Virus record (IMG/VR): IMGVR_UViG_3300032297_000199 | Span: 1 to 64,000 of that record | From: a virus | Strand: one strand, 5' to 3' | DNA: 64,000 bases | In this document: piece after piece, positions 30,424 through 39,657 of the stretch | Layout: every line of letters begins with the position of its first letter | Position numbering within the stretch: position 1 is the stretch's first letter | The notes under the pieces: generated by a model | What the model was told of the DNA's origin: nothing | Seen by the model: only the letters and a program-made list of their open reading frames with translations | The model's database searches: none | Translations under genes and position numbers: made by a program

Positions 30424-31904
30424 TAATACTTTACCTTTTCTATTGTAAATGGGTATTGAGCTTCTTTGTAGAATCTCTTTCGTTCTGTTAAGTGTTTTTT
30501 AGCATATTTCGAACTTGCTGTCAAGTCCCAGATCTGGACGAAGTCCTTGTCGTCAGCTTTTCTAATGCCTCGCCCAATACTTTGTATAACCCGTGTAAAG
30601 CTCTTTCCGGACTCCAAAAGAACCAGATTAAAAATCCTAGGAATATTAATGCCCACAGCGGCCACACCGTAAGTCGCCACAATAATCTTGTTAGTGCTTG
30701 TTTTAATTTCGTCATATTCTTCTTTTCGATCTTTAGTTTTTACAGACCCAGAAATAAACGCAACATCCGGTTCTTCTTTTTGTATGCTGAATAACTCACT
30801 TAAATTTGTTTGTAAAAAATTACCACTTTCAATTCTATCTACTAGAACTAGGGTGTTTCCTGAGTTAGAAATTTGTTTAATTAGTTTAGAAATCCATGTC
30901 ATTCTATCAGTATCAGTGACTAGGAATTTTAATTCAGAAGCGTAACTCTCAAATTCTTTCCACTCTGCTGTTTGAATAATGTTTACATGACATTGACTCA
31001 ATACACCTTTTTCTTGTAACTCATGTGCGGCAACTCTATGAACTACTTCACCTAAGCTAACTTTGATATTTTGGAAGTCAATATCGTCTTTAGGAATGGT
31101 ACCAGTTAATCCCCAACGAATAGGCGCATTAGCAATGTTTTGTGTAAGTAATCTTTTTAAGACATCTGCCTTTGCCATGTGAACTTCGTCAACCATAACT
31201 GTAGACACGCCATCTAAGAATTCTGCTAGGCTTAACAAGTCATCATTATCCTTGGATTTTTTGTCTAAAATATTGAGACTCTGCCAAGTACAAATAGTGT
31301 GTGTTCTTCCTAGTTCTTTTCTATCACCGTAGTACACACCTACATCTAATTTACAGTTAATAAAGTCTTCTTCTGTTTGTTCAACTAAACTCTTGTTAGG
31401 GACAATGGTTATTGTTCGACCATATTTTTCACAGATTTTACTCAAAGTTGCAGTGGTAATTGTCTTACCAAAGCCTGTGGCAATTTCTTGAATACACTGA
31501 GGATTCTCAAGAAACTTATTTACTACTTCGACCTGATCATCACGAAGTCTAATCTTCTCTCCGGCAAATCTATGTCCTTCCGGCCATGTTTGATCACCCC
31601 AAAAATCTTCGGAAATTTTGGTGAAATTTAGTGGTACTGAAACACGGTGATCTTCGACGATTGGATCGTAGCCAGCACTAACCAGTTCTTCTACCACCTC
31701 AGGTAATAGACTCATGTATGTTGCGCCGCCTAGACCGAAGAAGCTGGTGCATCCATCCCACCTACCTAGTTTGTAAGCAGGAAGATATCGAGCTTTTTGG
31801 TCAAAATATTTGAATTTTTTGACCAGATTTTTCCTGGTATCTAAATCCAGGTTTTCAATTTTAACATTGACCTCGTCTTTTATGACAATTCTACATGTGG
31901 CCAC
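30423..31904 (-). CDS. uvsW: UvsW-like RNA-DNA / DNA helicase (493 aa)
   Basis: SF2 helicase: KLGRWDGCTSFFGLGG in the N-terminal DNA-binding domain, motif I ATGFGKT at 142-148, motif II VDEVH, motif III GLTGTIP, motif VI QSIGRGIRK. Length matches T4 UvsW (503), which unwinds R-loops and branched DNA in recombination-dependent replication. The start is a GTG with GGGAG upstream; it overlaps the previous gene by 25 bases. Confidence 0.9.
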   Translation of the reverse strand: MATCRIVIKDEVNVKIENLDLDTRKNLVKKFKYFDQKARYLPAYKLGRWDGCTSFFGLGGATYMSLLPEVVEELVSAGYDPIVEDHRVSVPLNFTKISEDFWGDQTWPEGHRFAGEKIRLRDDQVEVVNKFLENPQCIQEIATGFGKTITTATLSKICEKYGRTITIVPNKSLVEQTEEDFINCKLDVGVYYGDRKELGRTHTICTWQSLNILDKKSKDNDDLLSLAEFLDGVSTVMVDEVHMAKADVLKRLLTQNIANAPIRWGLTGTIPKDDIDFQNIKVSLGEVVHRVAAHELQEKGVLSQCHVNIIQTAEWKEFESYASELKFLVTDTDRMTWISKLIKQISNSGNTLVLVDRIESGNFLQTNLSELFSIQKEEPDVAFISGSVKTKDRKEEYDEIKTSTNKIIVATYGVAAVGINIPRIFNLVLLESGKSFTRVIQSIGRGIRKADDKDFVQIWDLTASSKYAKKHLTERKRFYKEAQYPFTIEKVKY

Positions 31905-33100
31905 TTAGTAACTCCCTTTGTTGCTTTGCTATTATACACAATTATATCAGGGAAGTCTTGTAAAAAGGATGTCAGCGTGTAATGAGCGGTGTTCATTGAA
32001 CCTAAATTGATAACACTATTAAACTGTATTCCGCTCTTGATCACAGGCTTAGGTAATTTTTGACTCACAAACACAAATTTAGTGTCTTCGCTTATTGGAC
32101 TGTTAAGTCCATAATCTTTCACTAATTCGTTAAACATCCTATCATTACCGTTCTCAGTCCTAAACATCACAGAAACCTGATTTTTCTGGAAATTTTGTGA
32201 ATTTAAGAAACTCCACCATTTTTTTAGGTTAGCAATTTCTGTGCCTGCTGGTATGATAACCAAGCAAGGACTAGCATATCTAACTATGTCTGAAAAATGT
32301 TCAATTTCATACTTTTCCGAATCAACCTCTAATCTTATCTTCCCAGTAGTAGACAAGAATTTTCTGGTTAATTTGGGAATTTCCAGGTTTTTTATGGTAT
32401 CATTGATATCTTCGTCCCATACACTAATACCGTACCGTTTAGCATGGAAAAGAGTTTCTAATAAACCTAAACCTCTCGGTTGGGGAATCGAAGGGTGTGT
32501 ATTAACATATGAAAATTCTTCACCGTTTGATGTCAAACGAGGCACATATCGGTCAAAATCTGCCGAAATTTCTTCAAGTTGAGACCATATTTCGTCAAAT
32601 TTTTCACAGGTAGCAAAACCAGTAGGAACTAGTACATTCTTTATGTAATCCACACTTCCTTCGGTTAAAGAAAACATCCAAGCCTTAGCTTCACTGTCCC
32701 AAGTAGCATTGTCCGGAGCTGACCTACTGTTCCATGCCCGTAGCTCAGATAGCAATTTTTCATCGTATGGGAAGGAAACTTTGATAGATTTCAGTCTATC
32801 TTGTTCAACCACTTCGACCTTTTTAGACTGTATGGCAATTTTTCGGATAGGTAGCCTAAAAGTTGGATTGTCAGTAAAAACAGTGATATCCTTCCCGAGG
32901 ACTACTGATAGCTGGACTCTATATTTTTTACAAAATTTAACTGCTAGTGAGGATTGCTTCTCACTTAGTCCGTAACCTCGAAGAATTTGGTCAGAAAAAC
33001 TGGAGAGGAGAGGTTGATCTCTGGTCTCTATGTCCAGAGGTGGTAGAAAAAGATATTGACCGCTACTTGAAAGACGATCAATTAGGTCTTCAATGTACAT
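31880..33100 (-). CDS. Helicase-like protein without Walker motifs, HARP-like N-terminus (406 aa)
   Basis: Residues about 105-165 (SIKVSFPYDEKLLSELRAW then ATWDSEAKAWMFSLTEGSVD) resemble the HARP domain of SMARCAL1-type annealing helicases. The C-terminal 150 residues (PCLVIIPAGTEIANLKKWW, later FVFVSQKLPK) have strand/helix spacing like a RecA-type domain but no GKT or DExH. Its end overlaps the UvsW start by 25 bases. It may be a non-catalytic accessory to UvsW. Confidence 0.55.
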   Translation of the reverse strand: MYIEDLIDRLSSSGQYLFLPPLDIETRDQPLLSSFSDQILRGYGLSEKQSSLAVKFCKKYRVQLSVVLGKDITVFTDNPTFRLPIRKIAIQSKKVEVVEQDRLKSIKVSFPYDEKLLSELRAWNSRSAPDNATWDSEAKAWMFSLTEGSVDYIKNVLVPTGFATCEKFDEIWSQLEEISADFDRYVPRLTSNGEEFSYVNTHPSIPQPRGLGLLETLFHAKRYGISVWDEDINDTIKNLEIPKLTRKFLSTTGKIRLEVDSEKYEIEHFSDIVRYASPCLVIIPAGTEIANLKKWWSFLNSQNFQKNQVSVMFRTENGNDRMFNELVKDYGLNSPISEDTKFVFVSQKLPKPVIKSGIQFNSVINLGSMNTAHYTLTSFLQDFPDIIVYNSKATKGVTKWPHVELS

Positions 33101-33108
33101 AGCGCACC

Positions 33109-33564
33109 TTAAATTGAGATATCTTCCATACCTGCTGTACGGAGTTTGATAATGTTACTCAACTGCCACTGTTTTATGTCTAAACCTTTGATAATACCTA
33201 ACCATTGGTTCCTTAACAGGGCAAACTCGTTAATAATTTTTTCCATATCAACTACATCGGCTTCACCTTCGACATATTTTTCAACATCTCGGCTACTTAA
33301 TGCTCGTTGATAGTTTTCTAGATATTTTTTGAATGTCTTTGAACGAAGCCTGCGGAGCTCAATGTTCAAATATTCTAAAATTCCTTCAATTTCTTGAAGT
33401 TGATTGAATCGTTGTTCAACAATTCCTGGAAGATTGGCGGAAGCCTTTTCTATGTTACCATATACTTTGACTTCTCGCCTTGCTTCTTCAATTTGAGTAT
33501 AGTAATAATCAATACAGGCTGGAAGATGAGCAATATCCTTGCTCACCTTTGAGTACCAATTCAT
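33109..33564 (-). CDS. uvsY: UvsY-like recombination mediator, putative (151 aa)
   Basis: Helical, charged protein of UvsY size (T4: 137). The C-terminal third (MEKIINEFALLRNQWLGIIK then GLDIKQWQLSNIIKLRTAGM) resembles UvsY's final helices and ending. The middle has the basic RRLRSKTFKKYLENYQR. Context is strong: between UvsW and UvsX. UvsY loads UvsX onto gp32-coated ssDNA. N-terminal similarity is weak. Confidence 0.6.
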   Translation of the reverse strand: MNWYSKVSKDIAHLPACIDYYYTQIEEARREVKVYGNIEKASANLPGIVEQRFNQLQEIEGILEYLNIELRRLRSKTFKKYLENYQRALSSRDVEKYVEGEADVVDMEKIINEFALLRNQWLGIIKGLDIKQWQLSNIIKLRTAGMEDISI

Positions 33565-33812
33565 TAATAGTCCTCGTCTTCCTCATAGTATCCGTCGTCT
33601 TCCTCAGAATCGAACTCTGCCTCTTCGTCAACAACCAATTTGATTGCTTCGTCTAGGTGAGGATCGTATCCCATGAAACCTTCGAGTACCGATGTTTCGA
33701 CATCTTTGCTCAATAAGAAATTAACATACTGATTAGCTGCCATTTCTTTATTTTTGTCAGGGATATATTCACGGAATGTATCCCATAATTCCATAATTAA
33801 ACTATCATCCAT
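33564..33812 (-). CDS. Acidic conserved protein between UvsY-like and UvsX genes (82 aa)
   Basis: MDDSLIMELWDTFREYIPDK begins a helical protein that ends in a strongly acidic tail (EEAEFDSEEDDGYYEEDEDY). Similar small acidic proteins lie beside uvsX in aquatic T4-like phages. It shares single-base junctions with both neighbours. DNA-mimic or recombination accessory roles are possible, not shown. Confidence 0.7.
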   Translation of the reverse strand: MDDSLIMELWDTFREYIPDKNKEMAANQYVNFLLSKDVETSVLEGFMGYDPHLDEAIKLVVDEEAEFDSEEDDGYYEEDEDY

Positions 33813-34864
33813 TATGCTTCCTCGGTTTCTTCTACAATTGTGATATCAACAGTTGGCTCAACCCACTCATCCATGATGAGTTTTAGTTTGTCTTCAGTCC
33901 ATTGCTTGCGGAAATGTGACTGAACTTCTCCTGTCGTCTTACTTATATATTGTAGCTTATTTCCTGATTTTGTCAAGACACCTTTAGCTTCAAATAAGTC
34001 CACTAAACCGCTTGTCGGAGCCATGCCAGTTGTATATGGGATTTCAACTTGAACTGATTCAAACGGTTTTGCATAACGAGTTTTCATAATCTTACAAGCG
34101 GAACGGATACCGTTAACTGTTGTAGTCTTATTACCATCTGCGTCTGTCTTCAACTTCAACTTACGCATAGCAACTACAATAGATGATGCATAAATGAAAC
34201 CTTGACCACCTGAGATCTTATCATCTGGATCAAACATATCCTGACTAGCGTAGGTGTGGTTAGTACAAACTAAACCAACATTGTAGCTACCAAACATGTT
34301 AACACAATTACGAACAAGTGAAGTAAGTGCTTTAGGTTTACGGCCCATATCACCTTTCATTTCACCTGCTTCGAACTGATTTACATCAGTAGGAGTAAGC
34401 AACATGCCTAAAGAATCAATAACAAATAAGACCTTTGTGCGATCTTCAACCGCCATTGCTTTATATTCTTTCATGAACTCGGAAATGGTTTTAGCCACAT
34501 CGTCAATCATTGCCATGTTAAGTTTTAGAAGTTTATCTTCTGTAGTTTGAACACCTAACGCATGTAACCATGCTTCGTCAAGTGCGTTTTCGCTGTCAAC
34601 TAAGATAACAAAAATACCTTGTTCCTGTGCTGCCTTGATAATGTTACCAGAACAGATATAACTCTTTCCGGCGCCACTTTCTCCGGCAAACACAGTCACC
34701 TTACCCAGAGGAACTCCTTTGTTGAAGTCCCCTGAGATAAGATAGTTAAGGGCATAGTTACCAGTTGAAATCCAGTCAGTTGGATCGTTAAATCCAATAC
34801 CTAAGCCGTCGATAGACTTAGTGATAGATTTACGAAACTTAGAGATATCAAATGCTTTTGCCAT
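33812..34864 (-). CDS. uvsX: UvsX, RecA-like recombinase (350 aa)
   Basis: RecA fold with Walker A GESGAGKS at 61-68, the VLFVIDSLGML strand of Walker B, and the L2-like segment with SGGQGFIYASSIVVAMRKL. Size near T4 UvsX (391). Forms filaments on ssDNA for strand exchange. It lies between gp32 (12 bases upstream) and the acidic gene, giving a compact gp32-uvsX-x-uvsY order. Confidence 0.9.
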   Translation of the reverse strand: MAKAFDISKFRKSITKSIDGLGIGFNDPTDWISTGNYALNYLISGDFNKGVPLGKVTVFAGESGAGKSYICSGNIIKAAQEQGIFVILVDSENALDEAWLHALGVQTTEDKLLKLNMAMIDDVAKTISEFMKEYKAMAVEDRTKVLFVIDSLGMLLTPTDVNQFEAGEMKGDMGRKPKALTSLVRNCVNMFGSYNVGLVCTNHTYASQDMFDPDDKISGGQGFIYASSIVVAMRKLKLKTDADGNKTTTVNGIRSACKIMKTRYAKPFESVQVEIPYTTGMAPTSGLVDLFEAKGVLTKSGNKLQYISKTTGEVQSHFRKQWTEDKLKLIMDEWVEPTVDITIVEETEEA

Positions 34865-34875
34865 TATCTATCTCC

Positions 34876-35871
34876 TTATTCAGACTTGTTGCGGTTACGA
34901 ATCATTGCCAAGATATCTTGAGCACGACTACCAGCTTCTGACTTTTCTGCTACAGGAGCAGCCTCAGCAACTTTAGCGGGTGCTGATGCCGCTTGTTCAA
35001 AAGGGGGATCTTCGTCGTCCAAGTTAACAGGAGCAGGTGCTGCCTTAGAAGCAGAAGCTGCCGGTGTAGCATCGCCGCCTTTAGAGCTGTAGCCTGCTGG
35101 TTTGAAGTATTGACCCCAACGATCCATGTCAAATGCTTCACCGTCAACTGACGCTTCGAACATTTCCTTGATAACTTTGAGTTCAACATCTCCGGGCTTC
35201 TTGGGCAAGAAGTCTTTCAAGTTAAAGACACCGTGTGTCTTAATTGCTTCATTTTCTTCATCACTCAATGCTCGTTCACGACGGGCCCAGTTTGAAGTAG
35301 AGTAGTCAGCATAACCGCCCTTGCTAGTTTTTGTGATACGGAAATCTGTACCACGCAAGTAGTCTGTTGGCAATTCTTCCATATCTGGATCAAGTAATGC
35401 TGCCTTGATAATATTGAAGATCTGACTGCCGATGATGAATCGACGAATTGGGTTTTCAGGAGTTTTATCTTCCTGCAATTTACTTTCAACAACAAAACCT
35501 TGGAACAAGTAACTACGCTTTTTCCAGTACTTACGACCCATTTCTTCTAATGCCTTGTCCTTGAACCAAGGACGAACCTCAGTAAGAATTGGGCAAGTCT
35601 CATTCCACATTTCCATACAAGGAACTTGTACTGTAACTGGTTTTGAGTTTGCTTCACCTTTAACACCGGCGAAAGGCAATTTGATCATTGCTCGTTCAAT
35701 CCAGAAGAATGTGTTATTAGGATCTGCGTCAGGGAGGAATCGGACTGTTGCGGATGAACCTTCTTGAATATTCCAGTGTGGAAATATTGCATTGTCACCA
35801 CCACCGGATTGCCCGGTTTGTCCTGCTTGCGAAGCTTGAAGTTTTGCGCGAATTTCTGCTAAAGTTGCCAT
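34876..35871 (-). CDS. gp32: gp32-like single-stranded DNA-binding protein (331 aa)
   Basis: N-terminal LAST-like basic opening, then the OB-fold core with HWNIQEGSSATVRFLPDADP, the zinc-type region QVPCMEMW...CPILTEVR, and KKRSYLFQGFVV. An Ala/Pro-rich linker and acidic tail ending SRAQDILAMIRNRNKSE fit the protein-interaction tail of gp32. T4 gp32 represses its own translation; I see no provable operator here. AAGGAAAAACATT precedes the start. Confidence 0.88.
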   Translation of the reverse strand: MATLAEIRAKLQASQAGQTGQSGGGDNAIFPHWNIQEGSSATVRFLPDADPNNTFFWIERAMIKLPFAGVKGEANSKPVTVQVPCMEMWNETCPILTEVRPWFKDKALEEMGRKYWKKRSYLFQGFVVESKLQEDKTPENPIRRFIIGSQIFNIIKAALLDPDMEELPTDYLRGTDFRITKTSKGGYADYSTSNWARRERALSDEENEAIKTHGVFNLKDFLPKKPGDVELKVIKEMFEASVDGEAFDMDRWGQYFKPAGYSSKGGDATPAASASKAAPAPVNLDDEDPPFEQAASAPAKVAEAAPVAEKSEAGSRAQDILAMIRNRNKSE

Positions 35872-35935
35872 AATGTTTTTCCTTAATGTTTAATTTTATG
35901 TGCCATTTCTTTAAAGCCCACTGACTAAAAAGAAA

Positions 35936-35963
35936 AAGTGCATATAGTTAACTATACGCACTT
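35936..35963 (-). terminator. Intrinsic terminator upstream of gp32, minus strand
   Basis: AAGTGCATATAGTT (35936-35949) and AACTATACGCACTT (35950-35963) pair over 14 positions with one wobble, and on the minus strand run into TTTTTCTTTTT. It ends the 36017 gene's transcript. A TAAATA motif at 35965-35970 on the same strand abuts it and could start gp32 RNA inside the hairpin. Confidence 0.65.
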
Positions 35964-35964
35964 C

Positions 35965-35970
35965 TATTTA
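35965..35970 (-). promoter_or_regulatory. Possible late promoter motif upstream of gp32
   Basis: GATAAATA on the minus strand directly before the terminator hairpin. About 93 bases from the gp32 start, so a chance match is possible. Confidence 0.35.
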
Positions 35971-36016
35971 TCTTTGCAACCTATATGGTTACTAAAATTG
36001 GTTTATTTTTGCCAAT

Positions 36017-37996
36017 TTATTTTTTCAATCGTCCGTCTTTCTCTGCACTCTGTAACATGTCAATACGATCACGGTATCCTGCAATTCCGGGTTTAATATC
36101 TTTGGCAGCTTTCTTTTCACCTGCTGTTGGATTTTTAACATGCTTCATTGTAGTTTTGGATTGATGACTTTCTTCACTCATTCCTAGTTCTTTCTTTTTA
36201 CGAGCTAGGCCTGCAGAGCTAGTTGGGCTCTTTGTTTTCTCGTCATCGAGATCTTTAGTAGACATTTTCCAGTCGCCGCCTTTTTCCTTACGCTTGAATG
36301 CAGGAATTTGACTCTTGTCTGGACCGCTTTCTTTTAGCCCGGCAAGTTTTAAAATACTTTCAAATGCTTGTTGAGTTTGACTTTGTTGTGTCAAATGTGA
36401 TACTAATCGCTCTGCTAATGCACCAGCTTTGTCTCCAAATTGTTTCTTGATATGTGTAACTACACCTGTCTCACCTTTTGGAAACTTGCCAGTAGTTGAA
36501 TCATAAAAACTCTTAACAACTTCAGCAATCTCTTTAGAACTAACGCCTGGCTCTCGACGAGGCTCTTCGTTTTCCATATCCATTTGTTGAGCTGGTTCAC
36601 CTGCAGGGGCTGCTGGAGCAGGAGCCGCTGGTGCAGCCGCTGCTGGAGGAGCTTCTGGAGCTGGCGCAGAACCTGCTCCGATTTCTTGCGCTGCCTGCGG
36701 GTCATTCTTTTCTAACCAAGCAAGGATAGTTTCAGTTGGTTCAGCATCTGGATTTACTTTTGATAATTCTCGTAAAGCATTTGCTAAATCTTTATCAGTA
36801 ATACCTATATCAGCTAGTGCTGAAATAGCACTAGTACCATCGATGCCTAATGTCAAACCGTCGTCTAATAACTGTTTTAAATCTGCAGGTTCAAATGTAC
36901 CTTCGGCAATATGGTCAGCCCATGATTCAAACGCATCAAAAGCTTCAGCAGTGTGATCATCGCATGTGCAAGGATCTTCTTTGCACTCGGGGCAAATATC
37001 GCTACCTTCTGCAACTAAATCTTCTAGGTCTACTTCTCCACCTTCTTGCATGATAGAATATAATAGAGGAAAAATACCAGTCAAATCTTCTTCAAATTGT
37101 TTGATTGTAAATCTATCTTTATAATCTGCAATTGTAACTTCGTCTAATGCAATATCACCTACAGGTTTAAAATTTTCAACCCATTGCTGATAATAACCTT
37201 GCTTGCTTAGGTTTGTACATTCAACTCTTAATTGTTCTAATTTTTGTAAACTTTTTTCAACAATATCTTTTGTGCTTTCATTTACAAATCCTGCTCTAGC
37301 AATATGTCGTCTAAAGCTAGCTAATTGTAAAATGTTCTCGCTCATGTTAACAATAGCACTACCGATATCATCGTACGGACGACCACCGTTTGCTACATGT
37401 CGTTGCATTGCCTTTGCACCAGCTAAATGGCTAACTGGATACTTGAATCTTTCTCCGTCACTGTTTTCGATAAACATAGCGTCAATGTGGCGGCTTCTTG
37501 CACCTGGCGATTCGTTAACCGCCTTCGAATGACGGATAATTAATTTTGTATTTTCTAAAGTACGATAACTTGTTTTGCTGCTACCGAAGTATTGTGATTC
37601 GTTCATATTATTTTCCTTGGTTCCATTAGTGGCGAGGTATTGGAAATCGTTCTTGTTTAAATTTCCCTTCATAATGTCTCTTGTATCAAATCGCATCATT
37701 CTGCGTTTGGCAAAGAAACGCATTTCCTTTAGGAAATCGTACCACATGCCTTTAGTGATAGAGTCACTATCTTCGGTAATTCCTTGACCGTAGTAAACTT
37801 TGAGTGTACCTACATCGTTGATGCTGATACTTACTCTGCCCAGATTGTTACCTTCTATGGCAAAGTCAAAGTCAAAAAATCTTGCGTCTTTAGGACTGTT
37901 CGTGACATTCCCGTCCTGATCACCCATTTCTAAATTAGTAAAACGGCTGCGAACTTTGTCAAATACATCCTGAGCTATAATTTCAATGATATTCAT
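36017..37996 (-). CDS. Large conserved protein of the head-gene block (659 aa)
   Basis: N-terminal 110 residues form an alpha/beta domain (FDFDFAIEGNNLGRVSISIN). The middle is helical with a Cys cluster CPECKEDPCTCDDH (about 335-350), a likely metal site. An Ala/Pro linker (about 440-475) leads to a basic, Lys-rich C-terminus. The late motif five bases from the ATG and the position beside gp17 suggest a virion or head-assembly role. No T4 homologue recognised. Confidence 0.6.
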   Translation of the reverse strand: MNIIEIIAQDVFDKVRSRFTNLEMGDQDGNVTNSPKDARFFDFDFAIEGNNLGRVSISINDVGTLKVYYGQGITEDSDSITKGMWYDFLKEMRFFAKRRMMRFDTRDIMKGNLNKNDFQYLATNGTKENNMNESQYFGSSKTSYRTLENTKLIIRHSKAVNESPGARSRHIDAMFIENSDGERFKYPVSHLAGAKAMQRHVANGGRPYDDIGSAIVNMSENILQLASFRRHIARAGFVNESTKDIVEKSLQKLEQLRVECTNLSKQGYYQQWVENFKPVGDIALDEVTIADYKDRFTIKQFEEDLTGIFPLLYSIMQEGGEVDLEDLVAEGSDICPECKEDPCTCDDHTAEAFDAFESWADHIAEGTFEPADLKQLLDDGLTLGIDGTSAISALADIGITDKDLANALRELSKVNPDAEPTETILAWLEKNDPQAAQEIGAGSAPAPEAPPAAAAPAAPAPAAPAGEPAQQMDMENEEPRREPGVSSKEIAEVVKSFYDSTTGKFPKGETGVVTHIKKQFGDKAGALAERLVSHLTQQSQTQQAFESILKLAGLKESGPDKSQIPAFKRKEKGGDWKMSTKDLDDEKTKSPTSSAGLARKKKELGMSEESHQSKTTMKHVKNPTAGEKKAAKDIKPGIAGYRDRIDMLQSAEKDGRLKK

Positions 37997-38001
37997 ATGC
38001 G

Positions 38002-38007
38002 TATTTA
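38002..38007 (-). promoter_or_regulatory. Late promoter motif for the 659-residue protein
   Basis: TATAAATA on the minus strand, five bases (CGCAT) before the ATG at 37996. Full T4 late consensus in a leaderless arrangement. Confidence 0.7.
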
Positions 38008-39600
38008 TATGAAGTTGTTTATAAAGATTGGCATGGGCATGTCAGCTTCGTCAATTTGGCCACGATCTTCTACCATTTGTTCGTAGATACTTTCGTCCCA
38101 ATCTCCTAACATTCCGAACATTCTAACGGCTAAAAGTAGGCTAGCAACCAAATCGTCGTGCTCTAAGCTCTTTGCCTTAAATGTAATGCCGTGTGCAATA
38201 TAAGTTTTAAGCTCAGAAATTAGACTAGCACTATGAATTTTTAGGCGTTTTTGTTCAATAAGCTGTTTAACTTTGGCACAGGCTGCAATCTTACTAATGT
38301 TAGTAGTATTGAATCCCCTGCGGAATCGTCGTACATGCCCTTTCTTAATAGGCTCGCTTAGAAACAATCCAGGAATTGTCTCCTCACCCATTTCATTAAT
38401 AGCAACTAGAGCTGCTTCTCCTACTGTATTGTTTTCTACACTATAATAAATTTGAGACATTACATCTTCGCTGTCTAATTGAGATTGTAGATACTTACAG
38501 ATTTCTCTTAATATTCTAACCTGGCTTTGAATAGGTGTTGTATTATGATGCCACTCACCTACTTGTTCAAATGTAGGTAACTCAAGAATTTGCATGGCTG
38601 CAAAATCTCCACCTGTACCTAGGCTAGGATCTAGCGCAACAATATAGATATTCTTAGGGTCAATTTTCTTATACCAACGAACTTGCCCCATTTTCATAAT
38701 AGGATTAGATGCTTCGAGACCTGCCAGCGTAACAGAGTTAATTAGCGTTTCATCAAAGATTAAGAATTCGCAATCGTGTTCTCGTTTAAATCGTTCTTCG
38801 CCAATACGGCTTCTTTCTTCGTTGGCCCATTCTTCGTCACGGTCTGGATGTTCGTTCCAGTATGCTCTAAAAGGAAAGAAACCGTTACGACCTAGTGGTG
38901 TTTCGTTACCGTGTTCATCTGTTCGTTTATTAGCTTCTAACCAAATTTGTGCAAATTGATCTTCGTCGCTGTTCGGTGTTGATGTAATAATGGCCTTACC
39001 ACCAGTTGCTAGTGTAGGCGAAATAGAAGTCCAGAATTCACTGGCAATGTTTGGTTCAACGAACGCAAATTCGTCTGCGTATAATAGTGATAGTGACAAT
39101 CCTCGACCAGTAGTCTCAGTTGTAGTCTGTGCAATAATACGACTGCCGTTATCAAATTCAATACTTTGTTTATTGTAACTTGTGACGCCGCCTCGAATAC
39201 TGTTAGGACATAATTCGTATGCGTAACGGATACGACTCATAATTTCTTGAGCACCTGTATATTTGTGCGCGGCAACTAGAATAGTCGAGTCCGGAATAAA
39301 CATTGCATACCATAACAAATATCCAGCAGCAGTTGTTGTTTTACCTGTTTGTCGAGGTAGTAAGTTTACATTAAATCTATGTTGATGATAACTGTCAATT
39401 AATCTTCGTTGATAATCAAATGGACTGTATAATAACTTGCCCTTAACTGGGTGTTGAATATAGAAAAAATGTTCAAGGAAGTAATGCGGTCCGTTGATAG
39501 GATCTGAACACTTCATAATGTGATCAATATCTTCTTCGGTCCACTTTTGTTGTTGGTGGGCTCTTTTAATTAAATTTCCGTCGAGTGATTTGCTTACCAT
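38005..39600 (-). CDS. gp17: Terminase large subunit, gp17-like (531 aa)
   Basis: Packaging ATPase-nuclease. Adenine-binding/Q-like region PFDYQRRLID, Walker A LPRQTGKTT at 81-89, Walker B LLYADEFAF at 172-180, coupling STPNS, and RNase H-type nuclease start YIVALDPSLGTGGDFA near 320. Length is slightly below T4 gp17 (610). It pumps DNA into the prohead through the portal. A late motif lies five bases from the ATG. Confidence 0.93.
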   Translation of the reverse strand: MVSKSLDGNLIKRAHQQQKWTEEDIDHIMKCSDPINGPHYFLEHFFYIQHPVKGKLLYSPFDYQRRLIDSYHQHRFNVNLLPRQTGKTTTAAGYLLWYAMFIPDSTILVAAHKYTGAQEIMSRIRYAYELCPNSIRGGVTSYNKQSIEFDNGSRIIAQTTTETTGRGLSLSLLYADEFAFVEPNIASEFWTSISPTLATGGKAIITSTPNSDEDQFAQIWLEANKRTDEHGNETPLGRNGFFPFRAYWNEHPDRDEEWANEERSRIGEERFKREHDCEFLIFDETLINSVTLAGLEASNPIMKMGQVRWYKKIDPKNIYIVALDPSLGTGGDFAAMQILELPTFEQVGEWHHNTTPIQSQVRILREICKYLQSQLDSEDVMSQIYYSVENNTVGEAALVAINEMGEETIPGLFLSEPIKKGHVRRFRRGFNTTNISKIAACAKVKQLIEQKRLKIHSASLISELKTYIAHGITFKAKSLEHDDLVASLLLAVRMFGMLGDWDESIYEQMVEDRGQIDEADMPMPIFINNFI

Positions 39601-39605
39601 ATTTT

Positions 39606-39611
39606 TATTTA
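39606..39611 (-). promoter_or_regulatory. Late promoter motif for gp17
   Basis: CAGTAAATA on the minus strand, five bases before the ATG at 39600, and immediately downstream of a terminator, so gp17 is transcribed separately from the gene before it. Confidence 0.7.
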
Positions 39612-39619
39612 CTGAAAAA

Positions 39620-39641
39620 AATAGGCTCCGGAGAGCCTATT
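39620..39641 (-). terminator. Intrinsic terminator between 39658 and gp17
   Basis: AATAGGCTC (39620-39628) pairs perfectly with GAGCCTATT (39633-39641) around CGGA. On the minus strand it is followed by TTTTTTC. Classic intrinsic terminator. Confidence 0.85.
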
Positions 39642-39657
39642 TGGATTGACTTAGAGA

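Noticed and set aside
30493-30530. TTGACA-17-TAAAAA inside the UvsW coding end on the minus strand
   Set aside because: The -10 has only four of six consensus bases and the sequence is fully explained by the conserved helicase C-terminus; not enough to call a promoter.
33950-33980. TTGACA-16-TACAAT inside uvsX on the minus strand
   Set aside because: Good boxes but in coding sequence, with a 16-base spacer and no shared leader. It could be a real internal promoter, but RNA data would be required.
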